NCBI RefSeq assembly: GCF_000153725.1
Contig: NZ_DS022276.1
Coordinates: 2,650,753-2,714,752 of the forward strand
Direction: 5' to 3'
DNA length: 64,000 nucleotides
Source: Salipiger bermudensis HTCC2601
GTDB lineage: Bacteria > Pseudomonadota > Alphaproteobacteria > Rhodobacterales > Rhodobacteraceae
The notes below the pieces were generated by a model. It made no database searches. It was not told the origin of the DNA and saw nothing but the letters and a program-made list of their open reading frames with translations. Shown piece by piece: positions 17,603 through 27,200 of the stretch (its first letter is position 1; every line of letters begins with the position of its first letter). A program made the position numbers and the translations under genes.

Positions 17603-18675
17603 GCCGGGCGCAGGACATTCTTTCGCAGCTTGATCTTTCACCGGCCGAGGCGGCGGAGCCGTTCCACTTGAAGGTCGGGCCGGTGGGCCTCAGCGTGTTT
17701 TGCCCCGGAGATCTGCGGGCCGAGCTGGTGGGCTATTTCCACGACGCACTGAGCGACACGCCGGGTGAAACGCGCGTACACCTGCTGCCGGGGCAGGCGC
17801 TGCCCGCCGAGCCAGAGTGGCAGGACTGGGCGCGCGAGGCCGGAAAGGCCGGGCGCAAGGATGCGATTTACGGGCTCGGCGACGGGCGCCTGATCCGCAA
17901 GGTCCGCAGCGGCGTGACCTTCCTGCAGGCGCCGGGCGTGGCGGTGGCCTTCGGCCCGCTCGAGCAGAACGTCAGCACGGTGATCAACTTCATCAACACG
18001 CAGGTGCTGAACATCTGCCAGCGCGACGGCTGGCAGCTTTGCCACGCGGCGGCGGTCACCGGGCACGGCCGGACGCTGGCGATCTCGGGGCTGTCGGGCG
18101 GCGGCAAGTCGACCTCGATCCTGCGCATGATGGATCTGGAGGGCACCGCCTTCCTCTCCAACGACCGGGTGCTGGTCAGGGCAGGGCGCCCGCCGCAGGC
18201 GCTGGGCATCCCCAAGCAGCCGCGCATCAACCCGGGCACCATCCTCGGTAACCCGCGCCTGCGCGGCATGCTCAGCCCCGCGCGCCGGGCCGAGCTTGAG
18301 GCGATGCCCGCCGCCGCGCTCTGGGATCTGGAAGAAAAGCACGATCTCGTCGTGAGCGAGGTCTACGGGGCGGGACGGGTGCGCTTCGACGCCCCGCTGA
18401 CCGACTTCTGGGTGCTGAACTGGGCCCGTGATGCGTCTGAGCCAACGCGCGTTGCGCAGGTGGAGCTTGCCAGCCGGCCCGACCTTCTGGGCGCGATCAT
18501 GAAGAGCCCGGGGCCATTCTACCAGCATCCCGACGGCCGGTTCGAGCCCAACGGCGCCACGCCGGAGCCGGGGCCCTATCTCGCAGCGCTGGACGGCGTT
18601 CGGGTCTGCGAGGTCTCGGGCCGGGTCGATTTCGACGCGCTCGCAGCCGAGGGGCGCCGGCTCTTCGATGTCTGA
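17599..18675 (+). CDS. HprK-related kinase (type B, GAK-associated)
   Basis: 358 residues from the ATG at 17599, chosen because it overlaps the ATP-grasp stop as ATGA; a longer in-frame extension upstream runs into the previous gene. The P-loop GLSGGGKSTSILRMM lies at residues 164-178, followed by FLSNDRVLVR near 188, as in the C-terminal kinase domain of HPr kinase/phosphorylase. The bacterial two-component PTS partner HPr is not encoded nearby, so the target is probably different. It would phosphorylate a protein or small molecule made or modified by the cluster. The strict overlap with the genes on both sides indicates balanced production. Confidence 0.8.
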   Translation: MSRAQDILSQLDLSPAEAAEPFHLKVGPVGLSVFCPGDLRAELVGYFHDALSDTPGETRVHLLPGQALPAEPEWQDWAREAGKAGRKDAIYGLGDGRLIRKVRSGVTFLQAPGVAVAFGPLEQNVSTVINFINTQVLNICQRDGWQLCHAAAVTGHGRTLAISGLSGGGKSTSILRMMDLEGTAFLSNDRVLVRAGRPPQALGIPKQPRINPGTILGNPRLRGMLSPARRAELEAMPAAALWDLEEKHDLVVSEVYGAGRVRFDAPLTDFWVLNWARDASEPTRVAQVELASRPDLLGAIMKSPGPFYQHPDGRFEPNGATPEPGPYLAALDGVRVCEVSGRVDFDALAAEGRRLFDV

Positions 18676-19372
18676 GCCGCTCATGCCCGAGAGCTACCAC
18701 GCCATCATCCGCCACGGCGCCTATCACCAGCGCGAAGGCGCGCCGTCGGCCCGTCAGCCCTATGCGCTGACCGACGAGGGCCTGGCGCAGGCCCGGGCCT
18801 GCGGTGACGAGCTGGCGGCCATGATCGCCCAGCACGGTCTGCAACTCGCGCCCGTGATCCATTGCTCGCACCAGCTGCGGGCGTGGCAGACCGCTACGGA
18901 AATCGCCGACCGGCTGCGCGCGCATGGCCACGAGATCACTGAAATCCATGAGACCGGCGCGCTGGCCGAGCGCGGTCTGGGCTCTGCCGCCAACCTCACC
19001 GTGGCCGAGATCGAGGCGGTGCTGCGTGACGATCCGCGCCATGAGGCGCCGCCCGCGGGCTGGAAATCCGACAGCGACTACCGCCTGCCGCTCGAGGGCG
19101 CCGAAAGCCTGATGATGGCCGGCGCGCGCGTCGCCGGGCACCTTCGGGACAGCGCCGGGGCCGGGGCGGGGCGGCTGACCGTCCACGTGGGCCACGGCGC
19201 CTCGTTCCGGCATGCGGCACATCATCTCGGCCTGCTTGAAAAAGAAGATCTGGCGAAACTCTCGATGTTCCACGCCCGGGCGTTACTTCTCTGTTACAGG
19301 GGCCATGATAGCTGGTCCCGTTTCGCCGGTGCGTGGAAGGTCAGGACCCCGAAAGAGGACCCGATCGACTAG
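18668..19372 (+). CDS. Histidine phosphatase (phosphoglycerate-mutase-like/SixA-like)
   Basis: 234 residues. The catalytic RHG motif is at residues 15-17 (IIRHGAYHQ), a second conserved basic region follows in IHCSHQLRAWQTATEIADRL (the usual S-x-x-x-R-x-x-x-T-A element), and the second catalytic histidine is in HVGHGASFRHA near residue 175. The first His forms a phosphohistidine intermediate. SixA-like members remove phosphate from phosphohistidine proteins, others from small molecules. It overlaps the HprK-like kinase by 8 bases, a natural kinase-phosphatase pairing. No signal peptide, so cytoplasmic. Confidence 0.82.
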   Translation: MSEPLMPESYHAIIRHGAYHQREGAPSARQPYALTDEGLAQARACGDELAAMIAQHGLQLAPVIHCSHQLRAWQTATEIADRLRAHGHEITEIHETGALAERGLGSAANLTVAEIEAVLRDDPRHEAPPAGWKSDSDYRLPLEGAESLMMAGARVAGHLRDSAGAGAGRLTVHVGHGASFRHAAHHLGLLEKEDLAKLSMFHARALLLCYRGHDSWSRFAGAWKVRTPKEDPID

Positions 19373-19399
19373 CGCCGGACCGTCAGGAAAGGGCCGCCA

Positions 19400-20701
19400 G
19401 TGGATCAGATCAGCCAGTCGACCGAGACCGCGGGACCGCTGTTGCCGCCCGTTCACGATCCTCTCGGGCAGCTCTCCGACCTGCCGCGCGAACTGGCGCC
19501 GTGGCTCGACCGCCCGGTGCCGCAGATCTCGGACTGCCTCGCCCGCGCGCGCGATCACGGCGGCTGGCACTGGCCCGAGCAGCCGGTGATCTTCGTCTCC
19601 GACGCCCATGCCGATGCCGAGGGCTTCCTGCGCTCGCTGGTGGCCGCCGGGGTGATCCGGCGCGACGGCGGGGCGGTCACGCTGACGCGGTTCGGCCAGA
19701 GCGCGCGGATCATCGTCGGCGGCGACAGCCTCGACAAGGGGCCGAGCAATCTCGATCTGCTCGACGCGCTGGCGGCGCTGCGGGCCTCCGGGGCCCAGTT
19801 CGACCTGCTGGCAGGCAACCACGACCTGCGGATGCGCATGGCGGTGGATGCGGTGCGTGGCCCCCGCAGCGCCCTGCGCGAGCATCTCTTCGTGCGCATG
19901 GGACGCAAGATCCTGCCCGCCCTGCGCGAGGTCTTCGATCGCTTCGTCACCTGCGACGATCTCGCCGCGCTGCCGGATGAGGCCGCCTGTGCCGCGCGCC
20001 TGATGCCCTCGAAGGGCTGGTCGAAGCGCTTTGCCAAAGCGGCGCGCGGGCAGCTTTCCGGCAAGGCGATCAAGAAGGAGATCACCAAGCTCGACGAGAA
20101 GCTGCGCAAGTTCGATCGCGAGCGCGCCAAGGTCGGCATGTCCCACCGCGAGCTTCTGGCGGCGGTGCTGAAATGCCATGACATCTTCTTTGTCCCCGGC
20201 GGCGCCTACGCGTGGTTCTATGACGAGATGGAGGTTGTGGCCCGCTGCGGCTCGCTGCTCTTCGTTCATGCCGGGCTTTGCGACGAGATGTGCCGCCTGC
20301 TGGTGCGCGGCGGCGCGGCGGAGGTCAATGCACGCTACCGCACCGAGGCCGAGACCGCCTCGCTGGGGTTCTATTTCGGGCCGCTCGCCAACCTGGTGCG
20401 GACCAAGTACCGCGCCTCGGACTGCACGCTGACGCAGACGGGTGTCGATCTGCTGCACCGCGACGGCATCCACATGATCGTGCAGGGCCACGTCAACAAC
20501 CAAAGCGGCCAGCACCTACGCGCCAAGCGGGGCCTACTGCATCTCGAGGGCGATATCACTCTCGATCGCGCCTCGCGCCGGCTCGAAGGGCTTGAGGGCA
20601 TCGGCGCGGGCGCGACCTTGATCTTTCCGTCCGGAGATGTGATCGGTCTCAGCCGTGACCACCCGACCGCGAAGCACTTCGCGCCGGGCCGTCTCGTCTA
20701 G
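19400..20701 (+). CDS. Calcineurin-like metallophosphoesterase
   Basis: 433 residues with all five metallophosphoesterase motifs in order: D-x-H in VSDAHAD (D68, H70), GGDSLDKG near 109, GNHD near 139, HAG in LFVHAGLCDEM near 290, and GHV in IVQGHVNN near 360. A lysine/arginine-rich helical insert (about residues 205-245) separates motifs 3 and 4. The fold is that of Ser/Thr protein phosphatases of the PPP type. The gene stands 27 bases after the histidine phosphatase gene and 17 bases before the amphi-Trp gene. It could reverse the HprK-like kinase or act on a phosphorylated metabolite. Confidence 0.82.
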   Translation: MDQISQSTETAGPLLPPVHDPLGQLSDLPRELAPWLDRPVPQISDCLARARDHGGWHWPEQPVIFVSDAHADAEGFLRSLVAAGVIRRDGGAVTLTRFGQSARIIVGGDSLDKGPSNLDLLDALAALRASGAQFDLLAGNHDLRMRMAVDAVRGPRSALREHLFVRMGRKILPALREVFDRFVTCDDLAALPDEAACAARLMPSKGWSKRFAKAARGQLSGKAIKKEITKLDEKLRKFDRERAKVGMSHRELLAAVLKCHDIFFVPGGAYAWFYDEMEVVARCGSLLFVHAGLCDEMCRLLVRGGAAEVNARYRTEAETASLGFYFGPLANLVRTKYRASDCTLTQTGVDLLHRDGIHMIVQGHVNNQSGQHLRAKRGLLHLEGDITLDRASRRLEGLEGIGAGATLIFPSGDVIGLSRDHPTAKHFAPGRLV

Positions 20702-20718
20702 ATCCGGAGGCCGCGTGC

Positions 20719-20991
20719 ATGGGCAACTCGAAGACCAGCTTCAGGCATGACTCGCTGCAGGATGCCAAGACCCTCAAGTCGCTCCTGTCGTCGCTGTCGA
20801 AAGGCTTTTCGAAGGGCGAGCTGACGCTGAGCGACGATGACGACGAACTGGTGCTCGAGACCGGCGAGTTGATGAACCTGCGCATCAAGGCCGAACGCGA
20901 GGACGGGCGCTGCGTGTTCAGCCTGCGCGTCACCTGGGCCGATCCGGCAGAAGCGCCGCACGCCAAGGGCACCCCGCGCATCGACGTCTGA
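20719..20991 (+). CDS. Amphi-Trp / XXXCH-type small protein of the GAK cluster
   Basis: 90 residues. An N-terminal helix (SLQDAKTLKSLLSSLSKGFS) is followed by a beta-strand region, GELTLSDDDDELVLETGELM, and ends with VFSLRVTWADPAEA, which carries the conserved Trp of the amphi-Trp domain. These small proteins are found with HprK-related kinases and ATP-grasp enzymes in several phyla; their role is unknown, and they may be the modified substrate. Last gene of the operon; about 190 bases further on is a strong hairpin belonging to the convergent gene. Confidence 0.72.
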   Translation: MGNSKTSFRHDSLQDAKTLKSLLSSLSKGFSKGELTLSDDDDELVLETGELMNLRIKAEREDGRCVFSLRVTWADPAEAPHAKGTPRIDV

Positions 20992-21178
20992 GCAAAGCGC
21001 GCCCGTTGCGGGCACGGGCCAGTCCACTCTTCAGAGAACGCAATACACCTCCTGCGGGGGAGGGGCTCTCGGCGATCCGGCCGGTGCCACCGCCTGTCCC
21101 GAGAGCATCTGCGCGAGAGCGGTTCTCGCCCGGTTTGCCGGCGCGGCGGCACCGCGGCGCATCCTGTTCATAAAAGAC

Positions 21179-21204
21179 GGGCCCGGCATCGACATGCCGG
21201 GCCC
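21179..21204 (-). terminator. Intrinsic terminator of the large secreted nuclease gene
   Basis: A perfect 11-bp stem, GGGCCCGGCAT (21179-21189) with ATGCCGGGCCC (21194-21204) and loop CGAC. Read on the minus strand it is followed by GTCTTTTATG, so it terminates the minus-strand gene that ends at 21274. It could also slow transcription coming from the plus-strand operon. Confidence 0.75.
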
Positions 21205-21273
21205 AAACTCGTTCTGACAGATCATCGATCAGAGCCCCGAGCGTCACGGCGTGACGCTCCGGAGGCCGTCCGA

Positions 21274-24200
21274 TCAGACGAACACGAAGTCTTCGTCGCG
21301 CGACACCAGGAACACCACGTCCTGATAGTCGGCGTCTCCGGTGTTCATCTTGTCCTCGACGCCCACGCGCAGCCCGCTGCCGTCGGCAACCGCGCCCGAG
21401 AGGAAGTGCTCGCGATCGTCGGCGCTGAACTCGGCACCCAGCGAGTGGTAGATGTCGAGATCCAGATCCACGCCGTTGTCCTGCAGCACCGGTTTGTCAC
21501 CGGTGAAGTCGAACACCAGCTCGTCGCTGAGACCCTCGACCATATCCTCGCCGTCGCGGACCACGAAGAAGGCGAGTTCGGCCCCCTCGTCGACGTTGTC
21601 GATCTGGTAGCTCGCACCGCCCGCCGGCGATTTCACATCCGCTTCGAGGATGGTGACGTTGGAGGCCGTGCCGGTCTCGCGGTCGTAGTAGTAGTAGCCG
21701 AGCGAGTTGTGGTAGCCGGCCTCGGAGCTGTCCAGTTCGATGGTGAAGTCGGCCTGGCCGTTGCCGATGAGGTAGTCGTCGAAGGCGATGCCGTTGATCT
21801 GATCTTCGGAGACTTCCTCTGCTTCGCGCAGGTCCGCGCCGTTGCCGAGCAGATCGCCGACAAAGGCCAGCTCGGTGGTGTTGCCGTCAGAGGCGCTGAG
21901 GAAGCGGCCGGTTTCAAGATCCGCGTCGACCCCGAAGGTGGTGCCGCCGAAGCTGACCTGCTGACCGTCGATGACCAGATCGGCGGAGCTGTGGGCGCCG
22001 CCGAAGGTACGCTGGAAGCCCTCGGTCACACCGGCGAAGCTCTTGCTGCCGAGGCTGACCTTGGCGAGCACCGGGTCGTGGTCCGACGCGCTCTCGTCGG
22101 TGACCGCGAACTCGCTGTTCACGTGCACCGCGTCGAACTCTGCGTCGAGGCCAAGGTTGTTGGACACGAGGATGTGGTCGAGTGACTGCGAGTTGCCCTG
22201 GAAGCTGTAGCTGTAGCGCTCGTCTTCCGGCAGCGAGTTGGTCAGGTTGACCAGCCCCGATCCCTCGAGCTCCTCCAGCGGGCTGACGAACTCGAACTCG
22301 TTGAAGTCGCCCAGCACCACCACGTTGGCGGCGCCGTCCTCGGCCAGAAGCTCGTCGACGAAGCCCTGAACCTCGGCGCTCTGCGCCTGCCGCTCATCGA
22401 CCGCGCCGTTGACCGACGGGTCTTCCTGCAGGTCGGCGAACTCCTGATCGATCCCCATGATCGGGGCAGAGCCGCTCTTGGAGGAGAAGTGGTTGTTGAC
22501 CACCGTCACCTCCTCGTCGCCGAAGGCGAAGCTTGCCACCAGCGGCAGGCGCCCGCCCTCGAAGGCCGCGCCCGCGTCCTGGCTCGAGATCGTCCGCACG
22601 CTTCCCTCGACCACCGAGACGCGCTCGGGGTTGTAGAGATAGGCGGTGCGGATGTTGCCACCGGGGATGCCGCCCGAGGTGTCGTCCGCGATGAAGGTGT
22701 TGTCGATATAGGCGTAGGTCGGACCGCCCGCCGCGGCGATGCTGTCGATCAGTTGCTGCAGCGTGTCGGAGGCCGAGGTGACGTCATCGGTGCCTTCGGC
22801 GCCGGTGTTGTCCTGGATCTCCTGCAGGCCGATGATGTCGGGCGTGTTGAGGTTGCTGACGATCTGGTTGGCGATCGCGTCGAAGCGGCCGTCGCCCAGG
22901 TCGTCGTCCACCGCGTTGTAGGTGCCCGGCAGGATGTTGGCCTCGTCCTCGATCACCGGATCGAGGTTGAGCACGTTGTAGCTGGCGATCAGCAGCTCGC
23001 CCTCTCCGGCGGTCAGGGTGCTGACCTCCGGCTCCAGCCCGGCCGAGACGACCTGGCTCAGGAAGTCGACGGTCGGGGTGATCTGGAAGTTGCCGTAATC
23101 GTAGTTCATCACGCCGGTGACGTTGCCGAGGCTGTCGCCGGTGTTGATGGCCGAGAGGTCGAGATCGAGCAGGTCGTAATCGGGATCGATCTGGATGCGC
23201 TCGGGGTTGAAGTCGCTCTCCGAGATGTTGAGCGTGCCGCGCTGCGACAGGCCGGAGGCGTTGGCCCCCATGTCGGTGACCGCGAAGAGCTCGTTATAGG
23301 CGTTGGTGCCGCTGACGGCGACCATATCCTGCGCGGTGACCAGCATGCCCTCGAGGGCCTCGAAGGCATCAAGACCGTCGGTGTCGACGTCGAACTCGGC
23401 GAAGCTGTCGCCGTCGATCGACATGTCGGGCAGCATCACGCCGCCTTCGCCGATGATCGTGGCGGTGACCGGGCCGAGATCTGCGATGGTCTCAATCTGC
23501 GGGCTCACCAGCTGGGTGGTGGGCAGGTTGCCCGAAGCCGATCCGCCCGGGTAGTACTCGGCGACTTCGCCGGTCACCGCCACGCTGTCGCCGACCGCCA
23601 CAGTGGGCTCGCTGCCCGAGTAGACGAAGATCGCGTCGGAGGTGGCCGCGTCGCCGTCACCGGTGGGATCCTGCAGGTAGAAGCCGTTGCCGTCGACCGC
23701 GGTGACCACGCCTTCCACCCGGACCTGCTGGCCAGAGTAGACATTGTAGACCGAGGCCTCGGCATTGGCGGCGAGGAACTCGGCGTCGGTCATGCTGCCG
23801 CGCACATAGGCCGAGACATGGCCCGCGCCCTGCACGTCGCCGATGGTGGTGTGCAGGGTGGCGACCTCGATCTCGTGTACCACGGTGGTCTTGCTGTCCT
23901 CGTTGGTGACGATGAGCAGCGGCTTGCCCGAGGGGCTGTCCTGCATCGAGACGAACTCGAGCCCTTCCGGCTCGCTGTCGGCTTCGTCGCTGATCAAGTT
24001 GACATAGGCCGGGTCGGTCGGGTCGGTGACGTCGAACACCGCCACCGCGCTGGCGCGCTCCAGCGCCACGAAGGCGAAGGTCTGGCTGCCGATCTGGCCC
24101 ACGGTGACGTTCTCGGGCTCGGTGCCCTTGTTGTCCGAGCGGCCATCCGGGTAGATGCCCGCCGCGTCGGCGATCTCGGCCAACGCCGAGCCGCTGTCGA

Positions 24201-27200
24201 AGACGAGGTTGCCCTCGGCGTCGAAGATCGAGAACGAGCGGCTGCCATAGGAGTAGAGCGCGTCGTAATCGCCGTCACCGTCGGTGTCGCCGTCGATGCC
24301 GGAGATCTGCAGGCGGCCCATCACGGCGTTGTCCTGAAGCTCGGCGGCGTTGGGGAAAGCGGTTTCGTCGAGGGTCACGTCGGCGAGGCGCACGTCGCTG
24401 TCGCGGGCGTCGCCCTCGTTGGCGGTGATGAAGTAGGCCTGACCGCCGACGGTGAAGCTTGTGAGGCCGTCGGGCATGCGCAGGCCCTTGACCGGCGCGG
24501 TGCCGAGGGTGAGCACGCCGTCTTCGTCGTTGGTGTCGATTTCGTTGCCATCCAGCGCGTGATCGACGGTGCCGAGCCCCTCGATGGAGATGATCTCGCC
24601 GGTGGTCAGGTCGACGGTGGCGATGGCGTTGGCCTCCTGCAGGGTCACGAAGGCCTGGCTGCTGTCGGCCGACACCGCGATGTACTCGGGCTCGAGATCG
24701 AATTCCGGCGTCTTGCCCGGGAACAGGCGCACGCCCGCCGCGTCCAGCGTGGCCGCGTCGAAGCCTTCGAAGCCGTTGACGTCAGCGGTCCAGGTGGCGG
24801 CATCCGCCGGGGTCACGTCGATGATCGAGATCGAGCCGGCCGGATCGATCGGATCGTCATTCTCGCCTTCATCGGCGGTGAGCACCTTGGTGCCGTCCGG
24901 CGTGAAGGTGACCATGTCGGGGCCGATGCCCACTTCGACGGTGGTGATCAGGCTGCCATCTGCGGTGTTGAAGAAGGCGGCGACACCGTTGGTCTGGTTG
25001 CCGTCCGCGTCCTCGACCTGCACCGCGGCCACCAGAACGCCGTTCTTGACGTCGACCGAGGTCACCGCCGAAGCACCGGGCACCAGCGCCGCGATGTCGA
25101 GGGTCTCGATCTGCGAGGCGGTCAGGTCGGAGGCGAGGGTGATCATCTCGACCGAGGTCTCGCCGCCGGCCACGAAGATCTTGTTGGTGGTCGGGTCGAA
25201 GGCGGGGATCTCGGCGCCGCTCTCGGAGTCGACGCTCAGCTCGCTGCGGGTGAAGGTCAGCTGCTCGGTGGCGACGGGGCCTTGCGGCGCGCTGTCGACA
25301 GCGTCCACATCGATGATCCGGGTGTCGCCGTCGAGGCCGGTGTCGTCTTCCGCGTAAGCGGTGCCGCCGTTAGCGGGGTTGTAGACGTCGTCGAGATACT
25401 CGGCCAGCGCGTCCTGCTCGGTGCCGTCATCGGCAAAGGTCGCGTCGCCGGTTGCACCGTCATTCTCGCCGTCGCCGTCGAGATCATAAAGGTCGACGCG
25501 GTCGGCGGCCGCGAGCGCGTCGAACGGGTAGCCGTCGCCGCCTCCGGCAAGGTAGTTCAGCGTCACGATGCGGAAGCCCTCGCTCGCGTCGCCCACCAGA
25601 GCGCCGTCGGACATCAGCTCGGCGATCACCTCACCGGTCTCGGGGTCGACGATGCTGGCATCGACGACCCGCGACCCGGCCTCGTTGTCGGCATCGTAGG
25701 AGAACTGCAGGCCCGAGACCTGCGGGAAGCGTCCGCCGCCGATGTCGCCAAGCGCGTGCTCGAGCACGTTGATCAGCTCCTGGCGGGTGACGGTGACCAG
25801 CGACAGGCCGTTGTTGAAGGCCAGCGCCGCCTGGATGTCGTTCTGGCTGATGCCGCCCTCGGGCTTGACCACGTTGCCGTCGCCGTCGGTCACCTCGGAG
25901 TTGGCGCTGCGCACCGCTTCGGTGCCGGCGGCGGGAACGATGGTCTCGCCGATCGAGGCGCGGATGCCGCCGCCGTTCTTGATCGAGACGACCACGGTCT
26001 CGTCCACTGCCTGGGCCGCGGCGAGGTTGGCATCGGCGGTGAGGTTGCCGAGATTGGTTTCCTGGGTGCGGACGCCGTCGGGATCGTCAACCGCGCCGGT
26101 GCCGGTGCGGTTGCCGTTCAGGAACACCTCGGAGACACCGAAGACGTTGCTTTCGGTGGCGACAATCTGCGCCTCGATGGCGTCGGCGATGTCCTGGATC
26201 TCGGGGTCGATCAGGCCCTCGGCCTCCAGCGCGGCGACACCTGCTTCATCGGTGGCATAGGCGCCCGAGATGGTCTCGTCGTAGCTTTCGGCGATGATGT
26301 TGCCGTCGGCGTCGAAGTCGATGACGAGGCGGCCGACATACTTGTAGGAGCCGTCGGTGTTGACCACCGCGGTGTTGGTGCCGCCGGCATTCTCGACAAA
26401 GAGCGGGTACTGGCCCTGATCGCTGTCACCGGCGCGGGGCGTGTCGTCGTCGTCAAAGAGGCGGGTGTTGGAGCCGCCCGCCACGATGATGTCGACATCG
26501 GTCAGACGCTCGGCCAGGTCGAGCTCGATGCTGATCTGCTGCATGTGCGCCAGCAGAACCACCTTGTTCATCTCCGGGTTGGCCTCAAGCAGGGTGTCGA
26601 CCTCGGCCTGGATCTCGGCGGCCAGCGCGTCGAGCTCGGCGTCGGTGGGCGTGCCGCTGGCCCATGCGGGATTGACCGTCACGTCGCCGGGGCTCGAGAT
26701 CGTGGCGAGCGTCGGGGTGGTGGCGCCGACCACGCCGATCATCTCGCCATTGGTGTCGATGACCGTCGAGGAGGAGACCACGTTGGCCTGCGGTGCCTGG
26801 CCGCCCTCGGTGACCAGCCCCGCCATGTTGGCGTCGGTCGAAAAGTCCAGGTTGGTCGAGAGATAGGGCATGTCGGTGCCGGTGAAGTCGAGACCTTCCA
26901 GCGTGGAGCCGGTGAGAGCCGAGAAGTCACCCTCGGCGGAGCCGTCGATCAGGCTCGCGAGCAGCTCGGTGCCGTAGTCGAACTCGTGGTTGCCAAGCGC
27001 GATGGCCTGCACGCCCAGCTCGTTCTGGATCTGGATGTCGGCGATGCCGGCCGAGCCGAACACCGCCTCGGAGGCGTCGAAGAACAGGCCCGGGATGATC
27101 GCGTCGCCCGAGGACAGCACGAGGGTGTTGTCTGCGAGGCCATCCTCGCCGAGATCCTCGGCGCGCAGCGCGTTCAACACGGCGGAGAGGTTCGGTGCGT

